The notes: generated by a model not told the origin, from the sequence alone. Numbered from the stretch's first letter, positions 1 to 5,499 are shown. The stretch is 19,153 bases of DNA from CAYZPE01 sp964626625 (GCA_964626625.1 CAZVFV010000012.1:1-19153), one strand, 5' to 3'. Translations and numbers: made by a program.

Positions 1-657
1 ACGCCAACCAACATTTCTATCACGAGCAAATGTTTTCATATCCCAGTAGGTATATACATCCTTTTTATCTGGATTAAATGAGCGGAACACATCTACATAG
101 CCCTTTTTTACTACTTGATCTATCCAAGCTCGCTCAATAGGTAAAAACCCTGTATTTTTCTCATTTTCCTTGGGTCGAGCAAGGTCGATTGCTGTATGTG
201 CAGTATTTATATCTCCACAAAAAATAACATTTTTATTTTTATTTCTAAGTTTTTCAACAAATTTCAAGAAATGATCGTAAAAAGCAAGTTTATACTCGAG
301 ACGGTCTGGCCCACTGCCACCATTAGGGAAGTACCCTGTAATTAATATAAAATCTTTAAAATAAGCAGTTATAAGACGTCCTTCTTGATCAAACTCTGGA
401 ATACCCATACCTTTAGTAACCTTTTCTGGCTCTGTTTTAGTATAAATCGCAACACCACTATAGCCCTTTCTTGTTTTTGAATGGTCAAAATATGAGAAAT
501 AGCCCTTAGGGTTACGAACCTCTTCAGGTAATTGATCCGGATGAGCTTTAGTTTCCTGTAAACAAAAAATGTCTGACTTTAGCTTGAGTAGTTCATCAAA
601 AGAGCCTTTTCTATGACAAGCCCTAATACCATTTACATTCCAAGATATGATTTTCAT
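1..657 (-). CDS. xth: Exodeoxyribonuclease III / AP endonuclease (partial, C-terminus outside window)
   Basis: Translating the minus strand from the ATG at 657-655 gives 219 residues open to the window edge. They begin MKIISWNVNGIRACH, the start of the exonuclease III (EEP) fold. Seen in order: the metal-binding Glu in LQETK, SGVAIYTK, GYFPNGG, and the catalytic loop CGDINTAHTAIDLARP, then a Trp/Tyr-rich stretch ending at NVGWR. The usual length is about 250-260 residues, so roughly the last 30-40, including the final Asp-His motif, are missing. The family cleaves DNA 5' of abasic sites and has 3'-phosphodiesterase and 3'-5' exonuclease activity in base excision repair. No SD precedes the start. 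It is the last of three minus-strand genes. Family identity is very secure. Confidence 0.95.
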   Translation of the reverse strand, partial: MKIISWNVNGIRACHRKGSFDELLKLKSDIFCLQETKAHPDQLPEEVRNPKGYFSYFDHSKTRKGYSGVAIYTKTEPEKVTKGMGIPEFDQEGRLITAYFKDFILITGYFPNGGSGPDRLEYKLAFYDHFLKFVEKLRNKNKNVIFCGDINTAHTAIDLARPKENEKNTGFLPIERAWIDQVVKKGYVDVFRSFNPDKKDVYTYWDMKTFARDRNVGWR

Positions 658-702
658 CCCATTAGAAGCAGTCGCAGTCAGACCGCAAACCTGCATATGT
701 TA

Positions 703-708
703 ATTATA
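703..708 (-). promoter_or_regulatory. Possible -10 box for xth
   Basis: On the minus strand this reads TATAAT, 45 nt before the xth ATG. No good -35 is seen at 16-18 nt. The rest of 658-803 shows no gene, only a weak distant inverted repeat (CCCGTT / AACGGG). Confidence 0.3.
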
Positions 709-803
709 AGTTAAGACCCTAAGTATTGCCCGTTTATATTTATCTATAGAGACCTCGACTTCTAACGGGACAAGTTCCTTCTATCATAGCAATTATATAG
801 AGC

Positions 804-841
804 AAAAGAAAAACCGGACACATGTGTCCGGTTTTTCTTTT
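804..841. terminator. Perfect 38-bp palindrome, bidirectional terminator
   Basis: The two 19-nt halves are exact reverse complements, with ACCGGACACA and TGTGTCCGGT at the core flanked by A-runs and T-runs. Transcribed either way it gives a GC-rich hairpin followed by a U-tract. It lies downstream of the small minus-strand ORF and upstream of xth. Confidence 0.75.
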
Positions 842-867
842 AAGTACACATTAATGTGTACTTAAAA
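838..867. terminator. Second perfect palindrome (30 bp), overlapping the first
   Basis: A perfect self-complementary sequence with AAGTACACA / TGTGTACTT at its core, ending one base before the stop of the 36-residue ORF. It overlaps the 804-841 palindrome by four T residues, so the two hairpins are back to back. It could be an additional terminator or an mRNA 3'-end stabiliser. Confidence 0.55.
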
Positions 868-978
868 CTACATTGCAGGTTCTGTAGATGTAGTTTGATC
901 TTCTTCAGCAGCTGGTGCTGGTGCTGGAGCAACTGGAGTTTCGCCTTCTGGCTTAACTTCGTTTTCGTTTGGATTCAT
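868..978 (-). CDS. Small acidic Pro/Ala/Glu-rich ORF (36 aa)
   Basis: ATG at 978-976, stop TAG at 870-868. The translation begins MNPNENEVKPEGE, has a PVAPAPAPAAEE core and ends STEPAM. It has no Cys, Trp, Phe or Tyr and is strongly acidic, so it is probably disordered. Its stop abuts a perfect palindrome, which fits a genuine 3' end. No SD precedes it, as for neighbouring host genes. It lies between xerC/D and xth on the same strand. I do not recognise a family; such low-complexity acidic small ORFs are common in Parcubacteria annotations. The coding call rests on ORF integrity plus the terminator. Confidence 0.5.
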   Translation of the reverse strand: MNPNENEVKPEGETPVAPAPAPAAEEDQTTSTEPAM

Positions 979-1086
979 AATGTTTTAAGTTAATTTAAAG
1001 AAATGAACAATATTCGACCATATCTTCCGAGTTGTACATAGTAACAGCATGCAACATATAACACAACCAAAAAAATACAAAGCTCT

Positions 1087-2001
1087 CTAGTTTTTGTTAT
1101 GAAACTTCTTATGAATATCTCTCAAATGCTTGTCAGTAACATGAGTATATATCTGTGTAGTACCTATGTGTGCATGCCCTAAAAGTGCCTGTACACTTCT
1201 GAGGTCTGCTCCATTAGACAAAAGGTCCGTTGCAAAACTGTGTCGAATAACATGAGGCGTTACCTTGCGATCAATTCCAGCCTTGATGGCATAGTACTTA
1301 ATAATCCGCTCAACAGAGCGGGGAGTTAAGCGTAATGAGTCCTTGATATCACCCTTTTTACCTACCTGAATAAAAAGTGCTTCATCCATATCACTTCTTT
1401 TTGCAAGATACTGTGCAACAGCCTTCTTTGCGACATCTGACAAAAATACCACCCTAATTTTTTCACCCTTTCCTCGAATAGACAGCTCATCTGTTTTAAG
1501 GTTTATGTCTCTTGAAAGGGAGCAGAGCTCAGAAACACGAAGTCCTGTTGAAAAAAGAAGCTCGAGCATAGCCTTATCACGAAGTGATTTAATATCAGCA
1601 CCATCCGTTGCAGACAATAAACGCTGAAGCTCCTCTCGAGAAATAAGATCAATTGAACGCTCAGGAACCTTGGCGAGCTCAATGCGCTCCGGTGGAAGAG
1701 AGGGGATTCCTCGCTTCATAAGATATTTAAGAAATGACCGCAGAGCAATAAGATAATAATTCTGAGTCTTTTTTTTGAGCGTTTCTTTTTTACCACCCTC
1801 TATTTTTCCAGAAAATTGTCGATTGAGAGTTAATCTATACTCTCTAAGTATGTCGTCAGTTATATCTTTCGGGTGCTTAACACCTGAAAAAGATATAAAA
1901 CGCTTTAAATACCTGTCGTAATTAACCACTGTTTTGAGGCTTCTACCTTTTTCTATTTCAATATGTTCCAAAAACTGACGAATAAGTGTTTGAATTTCCA
2001 T
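1087..2001 (-). CDS. Tyrosine recombinase XerC/XerD
   Basis: A 304-residue protein with an N-terminal SAM-like core-binding domain (about 3-95, TVVNYDRYLKRF) and a C-terminal catalytic domain (about 118-295). The full catalytic set is visible: Arg155 in STGLRVSEL, Lys178 in RGKGEK, His250 and Arg253 in TPHVIRHSFATDLL, His276 in LLGHAHIGTTQ and nucleophile Tyr285 in IYTHV. The length matches the Xer family (about 300). The usual role is resolving chromosome dimers at dif; most CPR genomes encode one such enzyme, so XerC and XerD cannot be separated here. It is minus strand and divergent from rpsO. No SD is seen. It lies 2.3 kb from the accessory element, is intact, and looks like a housekeeping copy rather than the element's integrase. 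Confidence 0.93.
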   Translation of the reverse strand: MEIQTLIRQFLEHIEIEKGRSLKTVVNYDRYLKRFISFSGVKHPKDITDDILREYRLTLNRQFSGKIEGGKKETLKKKTQNYYLIALRSFLKYLMKRGIPSLPPERIELAKVPERSIDLISREELQRLLSATDGADIKSLRDKAMLELLFSTGLRVSELCSLSRDINLKTDELSIRGKGEKIRVVFLSDVAKKAVAQYLAKRSDMDEALFIQVGKKGDIKDSLRLTPRSVERIIKYYAIKAGIDRKVTPHVIRHSFATDLLSNGADLRSVQALLGHAHIGTTQIYTHVTDKHLRDIHKKFHNKN

Positions 2002-2047
2002 AATGTGTTTTTAGGTGTCTACTTTAGTATATGTAGTATATCATGTT
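2002..2047. promoter_or_regulatory. Divergent promoter region, xerC/D and rpsO
   Basis: Read on the minus strand, TATACT occurs twice (2031-2026 and 2040-2035), 24 and 33 nt before the xerC/D ATG. Read on the plus strand, a TATCAT (2039-2044) could serve rpsO. No strong -35 is visible, so exact start sites are uncertain. Confidence 0.35.
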
Positions 2048-2082
2048 GATGTCGCACAATATTACATCTCCTTAGTATGGAA

Positions 2083-2114
2083 GATATAGGCTTATGGTTG
2101 CAAAAGCCTATATC
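2083..2114 (+). promoter_or_regulatory. rpsO leader hairpin
   Basis: A perfect 11-bp inverted repeat (GATATAGGCTT at 2083-2093, AAGCCTATATC at 2104-2114) with a 10-nt loop, ending 21 nt before the rpsO ATG. A weaker hairpin (GATGT / ACATC, 2048-2068) lies upstream. In several bacteria S15 represses its own mRNA by binding a leader structure, and these leaders differ between lineages, so this is a candidate autoregulatory site. The ATG at 2094 lies in its loop. Confidence 0.5.
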
Positions 2115-2135
2115 ACGTGCTATGATGTTCAAACA

Positions 2136-2411
2136 ATGCTTACAAAGGCGAAAAAACAACGAGTTACAAAAGCAACAAAGCTTCATGATACGGACACAGG
2201 TTCTCCTGAGGTTCAGATTAGTCTTATTTCTAAAAGAATTGACGAACTCACACTTCACCTTAAGAAACACAAGAAAGACAAGCATTCTCGAAGAGGATTA
2301 CTCCAATTAGTTGCTGATCGACAGACACACATGGGGTATCTACAAAAGAAAGACACGAAACGATTCAACTCCCTTATTAAAAAACTTGGTTTAAAGAAAA
2401 AGACAGCTTAA
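2136..2411 (+). CDS. rpsO: 30S ribosomal protein S15
   Basis: A 91-residue protein close to the 89 residues of E. coli S15. Family signatures are all present: the DTDTGSPEVQI loop, the ERI-like RIDELTLHLKKHKKDKHSRRGLLQLVADR helices and the C-terminal FNSLIKKLGLKK. S15 is a primary binder of the central domain of 16S rRNA and nucleates small-subunit platform assembly. I start at the ATG at 2136 because it gives the standard MLTKAKKQ N-terminus; the in-frame ATG at 2094 would add 14 atypical residues and lies inside the leader hairpin. No SD is present. An intrinsic terminator follows directly, so it appears monocistronic. Confidence 0.96.
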   Translation: MLTKAKKQRVTKATKLHDTDTGSPEVQISLISKRIDELTLHLKKHKKDKHSRRGLLQLVADRQTHMGYLQKKDTKRFNSLIKKLGLKKKTA

Positions 2412-2412
2412 G

Positions 2413-2435
2413 AACCGACACTTGTCGGTTTTTTT
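2413..2435 (+). terminator. Intrinsic terminator of rpsO
   Basis: Stem AACCGACA / TGTCGGTT with a very short loop, then a run of seven T (2429-2435), starting two bases after the rpsO stop. The following 2436-2558 has no gene: several GTTAC motifs, then a strongly T/C-rich leader (about 2490-2557) before the next ATG. Confidence 0.85.
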
Positions 2436-2558
2436 AACTCAGCGTTACAAGTTACGCATTACACGTTACAATAGACACAGGTCGTTTTCATACAGTTTAT
2501 TTTAATATTTCTATTTATCTATTTTTAATCTTTTCTTTTTAATCTTTAATCTATTTAC

Positions 2559-3077
2559 ATGTCAGTTATAAAACACAAAGAACAACGCGTAGGAATTTTC
2601 ATAGATGCACAAAACCTCTATCACACTGCAAAAAATTTATACAAAGCTCGAGTTAATTTCGGCAAAGTTGTCGAAGATGGACTTTCTGGTCGCCAACTCA
2701 TTCGTGCAATTGCGTACGTAATCACTACCGAATCTGGAGAAGAACAAAATTTCTTCGAAGCACTCGGCAAACTTGGTATCGAAGCTAAAACAAAAGACCT
2801 TCAAATTTTTGCTGGAGGAAGCAAGAAAGCAGATTGGGATGTAGGACTTGCAGTTGATGCTATCAAGATGGCACCTAAGCTCGATACAGTGATTATAATT
2901 TCTGGTGATGGAGACTTTATTCCACTCGTTGAATATTTAAAAACAAATGAAGGCTGTCAGGTGGAAGTTATGTCTTTTGGTAAATCAACCTCATCAAAAC
3001 TTCGTGAAGTTGCCGACGACTTCATCGATCTCGACCTCGACTCAAAACGCTATCTCATGCGTGGGGGAAGGAGATAA
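2559..3077 (+). CDS. NYN-domain (LabA/DUF88-type, PIN-like) putative ribonuclease
   Basis: A 172-residue, single-domain protein. The NYN fold is recognised from RVGIFIDAQNLYH (Asp16, Asn19), WDVGLAVDAI (Asp94, Asp100) and IIISGDGDFIPLVEYL (Asp117, Asp119); these acidic residues form the Mg2+ site in PIN-like nucleases. The end, VMSFGKSTSSKLREVADDFIDLD, is also typical of the LabA/DUF88 branch. The family is predicted to cleave RNA; a specific substrate cannot be inferred. The start is the first ATG after a T-rich leader, without SD. No terminator separates it from the TrmB-like gene, but that gene has its own -10. The family is secure; RNase activity here is inferred. Confidence 0.88.
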   Translation: MSVIKHKEQRVGIFIDAQNLYHTAKNLYKARVNFGKVVEDGLSGRQLIRAIAYVITTESGEEQNFFEALGKLGIEAKTKDLQIFAGGSKKADWDVGLAVDAIKMAPKLDTVIIISGDGDFIPLVEYLKTNEGCQVEVMSFGKSTSSKLREVADDFIDLDLDSKRYLMRGGRR

Positions 3078-3112
3078 TTTTAAATAAAAAGAATTTTTTA
3101 GAAAACAAAGGG

Positions 3113-3118
3113 TATAAT
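3113..3118 (+). promoter_or_regulatory. -10 box (TATAAT) for the TrmB-like gene
   Basis: A perfect TATAAT ends 11 nt before the ATG at 3130. Initiation about 7 nt downstream would leave a leader of only about 4 nt, so the mRNA is effectively leaderless. No convincing -35 is seen. Confidence 0.6.
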
Positions 3119-3129
3119 ACACTGTACTT

Positions 3130-3897
3130 ATGTTAGAAAAATATTTGATTGAGCTTGGACTTACAGAGAAAGAAGCGCTGGTTTATCTTGCGCTTCTTGC
3201 AGTTGAACATACTTCAGTTATTGAAATTTCAAAAAAGACGCACATCAATCGATCAACTGTATATGTGACTATTGATGGCCTCTTAAAAAAAGGTCTGGTG
3301 AGCGAGGTGGCTATTGGCAAAAAAACCCACTACCATGCAGAGCCGCCAGAACGTCTTGAAACATACATACAGAGACAGAAAACCCTTATTGATGAGCGAG
3401 AAAGGCGTCTTAAGGATATTATTCCGCAGATAAAAAGTGTGGAACGAGAAGTTGGCACCCGTCCGGTTGTAAGATATTTTGAAGGTAAAGAAGGTATCGT
3501 AACTGCCAACAAAGAAATCTACGAGGGTAAGATGGATAACTCTCCTTTATATATGATCTACTCACAAGACATGGTTTCAAGTATTTTCAGTGATACGGAA
3601 CGAAAATTATTTAGATCCAATAGAATAAAAAACAAAATCATATCGAAAGTTATTTATACTTCTTCAAATGATGAACCTAAAGATAACCCAGGGGAAAACA
3701 CGGGAGACCGTGTACGAATCGATGAAAAAAAATATCCTTTCAGTTGCGATATTGCGATTTATCAAGACAAAGTTAGAATAAGTATATTGGGTAAAAAACT
3801 ATCTGGAATTTTTATAAAAAGTAAAGAATTTTCTGACACCCTTAAAAATTTCTTCAATCTTACTTTTGATCAATTAAAAAATCCTCCGAAGCGCTAG
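3130..3897 (+). CDS. TrmB-family winged-helix transcriptional regulator
   Basis: A 255-residue protein. Residues 1-75 form a TrmB-type winged helix: LGLTEKEALVYLALL, then the recognition region ISKKTHINRSTVYVTIDGLLKKGLV and the wing KKTHYHAEPPERL. Residues about 76-110 look like a coiled coil (QRQKTLIDERERRLKDIIPQI). The rest (PVVRYFEGKEGI...) resembles the TrmB-associated effector or phospholipase-D-like domain, ending IAIYQDKVRISIL...GIFIKSKEF. TrmB proteins regulate sugar transport in archaea; the CPR versions have unknown ligands. No SD; see the adjacent TATAAT. The last five codons and stop lie in a 14-bp inverted repeat. Confidence 0.82.
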   Translation: MLEKYLIELGLTEKEALVYLALLAVEHTSVIEISKKTHINRSTVYVTIDGLLKKGLVSEVAIGKKTHYHAEPPERLETYIQRQKTLIDERERRLKDIIPQIKSVEREVGTRPVVRYFEGKEGIVTANKEIYEGKMDNSPLYMIYSQDMVSSIFSDTERKLFRSNRIKNKIISKVIYTSSNDEPKDNPGENTGDRVRIDEKKYPFSCDIAIYQDKVRISILGKKLSGIFIKSKEFSDTLKNFFNLTFDQLKNPPKR

Positions 3898-3912
3898 TGC
3901 GCTTCGGAGGAT
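3881..3912 (+). terminator. 14-bp inverted repeat overlapping the TrmB-like stop codon
   Basis: ATCCTCCGAAGCGC (3881-3894) pairs perfectly with 3899-3912 around a TAGT loop that contains the stop codon. It is very stable, but no T-run follows, so it is either an atypical terminator or a 3'-end protective hairpin. Confidence 0.5.
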
Positions 3913-3936
3913 GTGGAAACTGATTTGATATCAGCT

Positions 3937-3966
3937 CCATGATCAAGATTTTAATCTTGATCATGG
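3937..3966. terminator. 14-bp inverted repeat with T-rich tail
   Basis: CCATGATCAAGATT (3937-3950) pairs with 3953-3966 around a TT loop; TTATTTT follows. Probably the true terminator of the preceding gene, working together with the 3881-3912 hairpin. Confidence 0.55.
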
Positions 3967-4302
3967 TTATTTTACAGACCATCACCCATAGGAAACCTCC
4001 TGTTCTCAAATACGTGGATATTAAGAAGCGAACATCGCTTCACCACAACAAAACAAGCATAGACTTTTGTCAAGCATTTATATCAAAAGTCTATATTATT
4101 GGTTTTTCTACGCTAATCATCTCTATATTAAGAGGTTATTTTTTAATAAAAAAGTTATAAACTTTTAACATAAAAAGTAAAAATAAACACAAAAAAATAA
4201 TTATGTAAATGATTTTATATAGAATGTTATTTTAAATTGACACTTTTATACCCTTATTTATAGGCATATTTTGTTATATAAAAAAGTAAATGGTAAAAAT
4301 AC
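3967..4302. other. A+T-rich intergenic stretch with more inverted repeats, no convincing gene
   Basis: Contains a GAAGCGA / TCGCTTC hairpin (4025-4041), an 11-bp inverted repeat ATAGACTTTTG / CAAAAGTCTAT (4059-4094) and AAAAGTT / AACTTTT (4150-4166). The only sizeable ORF (from 3939) starts inside a palindrome and reads through these repeats, so I do not call it. From 4160 it is almost pure A/T until the promoter at 4303. It forms the left flank of the accessory element. Confidence 0.5.
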
Positions 4303-4331
4303 TTGACAAAAAGTATAAAGTAGCATATACT
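4303..4331 (+). promoter_or_regulatory. Strong sigma-70 promoter driving the accessory element
   Basis: Perfect -35 TTGACA (4303-4308), 17-nt spacer, -10 TATACT (4326-4331), one mismatch from consensus. The predicted start is at about 4338-4340, exactly where a 14-bp terminal stem begins. It is by far the best promoter in the window. No other strong promoter was seen before the terminator at 8639-8670, so it may transcribe the whole 4.3-kb element. Confidence 0.78.
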
Positions 4332-4338
4332 TGTTCTC

Positions 4339-4421
4339 AGAAAGTTATTTGGAGAAGTGATCTTGAAACCTTGCCACCGAATAATACAGTGTGGCGGAAG
4401 ACACTGACCAAATGACTTTCT
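4339..4421 (+). ncRNA. 5'-terminal structured leader of the element transcript
   Basis: A 14-nt stem (4339-4352 with 4408-4421, one U-G pair) starts at the predicted +1 and encloses about 55 nt. Inside, two hairpins compete for the same bases: TTGCCAC / GTGGCGG (about 4371-4397) and CAGTGT / ACACTG (4387-4406). Mutually exclusive pairing could act as a switch, or the closed stem may simply protect the 5' end. No known riboswitch class recognised. Confidence 0.5.
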
Positions 4422-4432
4422 AGAGTTTAGAG

Positions 4433-4600
4433 ATGAGTCTGATCATTGAAAACTACATATCGAAGAAAAATCCAAAAGCACTTCACATCAGTGAATACTT
4501 GGATGGGAAAACGCGGAACAATAGTCTATATAGACGACCGCAATGTTATTCCTCTTCGTCTTACCAAGTGATGGTGCTAACAGCCCTAAGCTTGGTGTGA
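4433..4600 (+). CDS. Doubtful small ORF near the 5' end of the element (55 aa)
   Basis: ATG at 4433, stop TGA at 4598-4600, with only a weak purine stretch upstream. The first 24 codons look coding (MSLIIENYISKKNPKALHIS...), the rest is Ser/Tyr-rich and poor. A second frame, ATG 4503 to TGA 4569-4571, gives a better-looking end (RGTIVYIDDRNVIPLRLTK). Joining the two by a +1 shift at the GGGAAAA run near 4505-4511 would make a coherent protein of about 45 residues. This may be a real small gene with an indel or frameshift, or coincidence inside structured RNA. No family recognised. Confidence 0.25.
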   Translation: MSLIIENYISKKNPKALHISEYLDGKTRNNSLYRRPQCYSSSSYQVMVLTALSLV

Positions 4601-4606
4601 CAAGAG

Positions 4607-4646
4607 GGATCGCATCTTCTCCGCACAATGTGCGGGATGTGATTCC
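4607..4646 (+). other. Stable hairpin preceding the first dispersed repeat
   Basis: CCGCAC / GTGCGG (4621-4635, loop AAT) is extended outward by pairing of GGATCGCATC with GATGTGATTCC (one bulge). No T-tract follows; the hairpin repeat at 4661 begins 15 nt later. Confidence 0.55.
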
Positions 4647-4660
4647 AAAAATGTCTGGTT

Positions 4661-4704
4661 GAACTCATGATTTTCATGCGCCATTTGGTGCAGATAGTGA
4701 GTTC
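4661..4704 (+). repeat. Dispersed hairpin repeat, copy 1 (long form)
   Basis: GAACTCATGAT (4661-4671) pairs with 4694-4704, with one mismatch. Internal loop, then a GCGCC / GGTGC hairpin with loop ATTT. The long form recurs at 6494-6537 and 7476-7519. It stands 24 nt before an ATG with a perfect SD. Confidence 0.8.
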
Positions 4705-4717
4705 CTAGGGAAATTTC

Positions 4718-4723
4718 AAGGAG
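4718..4723 (+). promoter_or_regulatory. Perfect ribosome binding site AAGGAG
   Basis: AAGGAG five nt before the ATG at 4729. This contrasts with the SD-less host genes and shows that translation is meant to start here although the ATG frame closes after 20 codons. Confidence 0.65.
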
Positions 4724-4728
4724 ATTTT

Positions 4729-4880
4729 ATGTATCCCACGAAGAAGCTCTGTTGGTGCGCCTCGTGGCGCGGCGGCTCGAAACCGAGCTAGCCACCAAGG
4801 TCGCGGATGACCTTGAGTCAATGGTTGATGGAGTGTCAAACAAGAGACATCTCCACACCTCCGTCAAACTCAAGACGTAA
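4729..4880 (+). pseudogene. Small element gene with a likely frame break just after the start codon
   Basis: The ATG at 4729 has an ideal SD but its frame stops after 20 codons (TAG 4789-4791), giving an odd Cys/Trp-rich peptide. The -1 frame is open from 4731 to TAA 4878-4880 and reads as a natural amphipathic helical protein (SHEEALLVRLVARRLETELA...), with G/C-ending codons like the other element genes, but it has no start of its own. One missing base after the ATG would join them into about 51 residues. Options: assembly or mutation indel, programmed shift, or a genuine 20-residue leader peptide. The 3' part (from about 4812) also folds into a long stem (CTTGAGT / ACTCAAG outer pair), so RNA and coding functions may overlap. 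No family recognised. Confidence 0.35.
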
Positions 4881-4895
4881 AACTGGGCACTAATA

Positions 4896-4952
4896 CTCCG
4901 TGGAAGTTCCGGAGCGCTTAGTAAGCGGACACACACTCGAGTTCGGGGCTCG
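4896..4952 (+). ncRNA. Three-hairpin module A upstream of hammerhead A
   Basis: Hairpin 1: CTCCG / CGGAG (4896-4914) with a GGAAGTT-containing loop. Hairpin 2: CGCTT / AAGCG (4915-4927). Hairpin 3: CGAG / CTCG (4938-4952) with a seven-base loop TTCGGGG. Module B at 5380-5437 has the same order and loops, and hairpin 1 keeps pairing through compensatory changes, which is direct comparative support for RNA structure. Confidence 0.7.
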
Positions 4953-4960
4953 TTAAAACC

Positions 4961-5014
4961 TCTTTGTCTCGGAATGTGTATTCCGACTGATGATTCCGAA
5001 AGGATGAAACAGCA
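4961..5014 (+). ncRNA. Type III hammerhead ribozyme, copy A
   Basis: All core elements are in the canonical order for a hammerhead opened at stem III: GTC with predicted cleavage after C4968; stem I TCGGAA / TTCCGA (4969-4974, 4981-4986) with loop TGTGTA; CTGATGA (4987-4993); stem II TTCC-GAAA-GGAT (4994-5005); GAAA (5006-5009). Stem III is short (A5009-U4967, C-G, A-U, G-U). Stem II differs in sequence from copies B and C but still pairs at three of four positions; its first position is U-U, where G-C is usual, so activity may be lower. Confidence 0.82.
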
Positions 5015-5379
5015 ATTGGTGGTGGGTCTACTCAACCCACACGAGCCCATATAAACGTTAGGGTAACGTGAAATTGGGCAAGGTAACGACAGTCAACGGA
5101 TGACAAGAAACCACATCCGTCGAAGCCGAAAACGGCACTTGGTTTTTATATTTGGGATTTCGGAGCTTTTCTACTTACGATCATGAGTAGATAAGTTTCG
5201 GGAGGACAGGTTTATAGAAATCTGTGCTTCAACACCTAGATCTTGAGTGCATGCAACATTCAATATCTCTAGGTACCCAAATCTTCCTGTCTACCCAGGA
5301 AGGCACCAATCCTTACAACAGAAGGAGTTCTGTTGACTACATAAGACCAACTACATGTCTCTAAACTGTGGCAGTAATA
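5015..5379 (+). ncRNA. Dense structured non-coding RNA between the two ribozyme modules
   Basis: No credible ORF. Hairpins follow one another: GTGGGT / ACCCAC (5022-5040); GCCCA / TGGGC (5045-5079) enclosing ACGTT / AACGT; ACGGATG / CATCCGT (5096-5120); GCCG-AAAA-CGGC (5125-5136); TCTACT / AGTAGA (5170-5191); CCTAGA / TCTAGG (5235-5273) enclosing TTGAGTG / CATTCAA; CTTCCTG / CAGGAAG (5283-5302). This packing of exact stems far exceeds the host intergenic regions. No known large RNA class recognised. Confidence 0.55.
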
Positions 5380-5437
5380 CCAAGAGGAAGTTTCTTGGCG
5401 CTTAGTGGAGCGATCATTCCCTCGAGTTCGGGGCTCG
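5380..5437 (+). ncRNA. Three-hairpin module B upstream of hammerhead B
   Basis: Hairpin 1 CCAAGA / TCTTGG (5380-5398, loop GGAAGTT), hairpin 2 CGCTT / GAGCG (5399-5412), hairpin 3 CGAG / CTCG (5423-5437, loop TTCGGGG). Relative to module A, hairpin 1 has three double compensatory changes and hairpin 2 an A-U to G-U change. From 5421 to 5478 the sequence is identical over 58 nt to 4936-4993. Confidence 0.7.
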
Positions 5438-5445
5438 TTAAAACC

Positions 5446-5499
5446 TCTTTGTCTCGGAATGTGTATTCCGACTGATGAGCTCAAAAGAGCGAAACAGAA
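5446..5499 (+). ncRNA. Type III hammerhead ribozyme, copy B
   Basis: GTC with predicted cleavage after C5453; stem I 5454-5459 / 5466-5471; CTGATGA 5472-5478; stem II GCTC-AAAA-GAGC (5479-5490), fully paired with G-C at the base; GAAA 5491-5494; short stem III with the TTTGT before the cleavage site. The best-formed copy together with C. The two predicted cleavage sites A and B are 485 nt apart. Confidence 0.88.

Noticed and set aside
1087..2001. XerC/D recombinase as the integrase of the element
   Set aside because: It is 2.3 kb outside the element, on the other side of rpsO and two host genes, has host-like base composition and no SD, and matches the single housekeeping Xer expected in CPR genomes.
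2077..2310. Overlapping ORFs on both strands at rpsO
   Set aside because: They are shadows of the S15 coding sequence.
3939..4160. 73-codon ORF after the TrmB-like gene
   Set aside because: Its ATG lies inside a 14-bp palindrome and it reads through two more inverted repeats; no SD and no promoter in the right place.
4938..4952. tRNA T-arm-like hairpin (loop TTCGGGG), also at 5423-5437
   Set aside because: The seven-base TTC loop resembles a T-loop, but no acceptor, D or anticodon arms can be drawn around it, and the conserved A58 position is G.
4727..5050. 107-codon minus-strand ORF
   Set aside because: It runs antisense through module A, hammerhead A and the SD-led ORF, has no RBS, and its only similarity (SSVGIHIPRQRGFNEPRTR, shared with the minus ORF at 5269-5616) is the reverse translation of the repeated RNA module.
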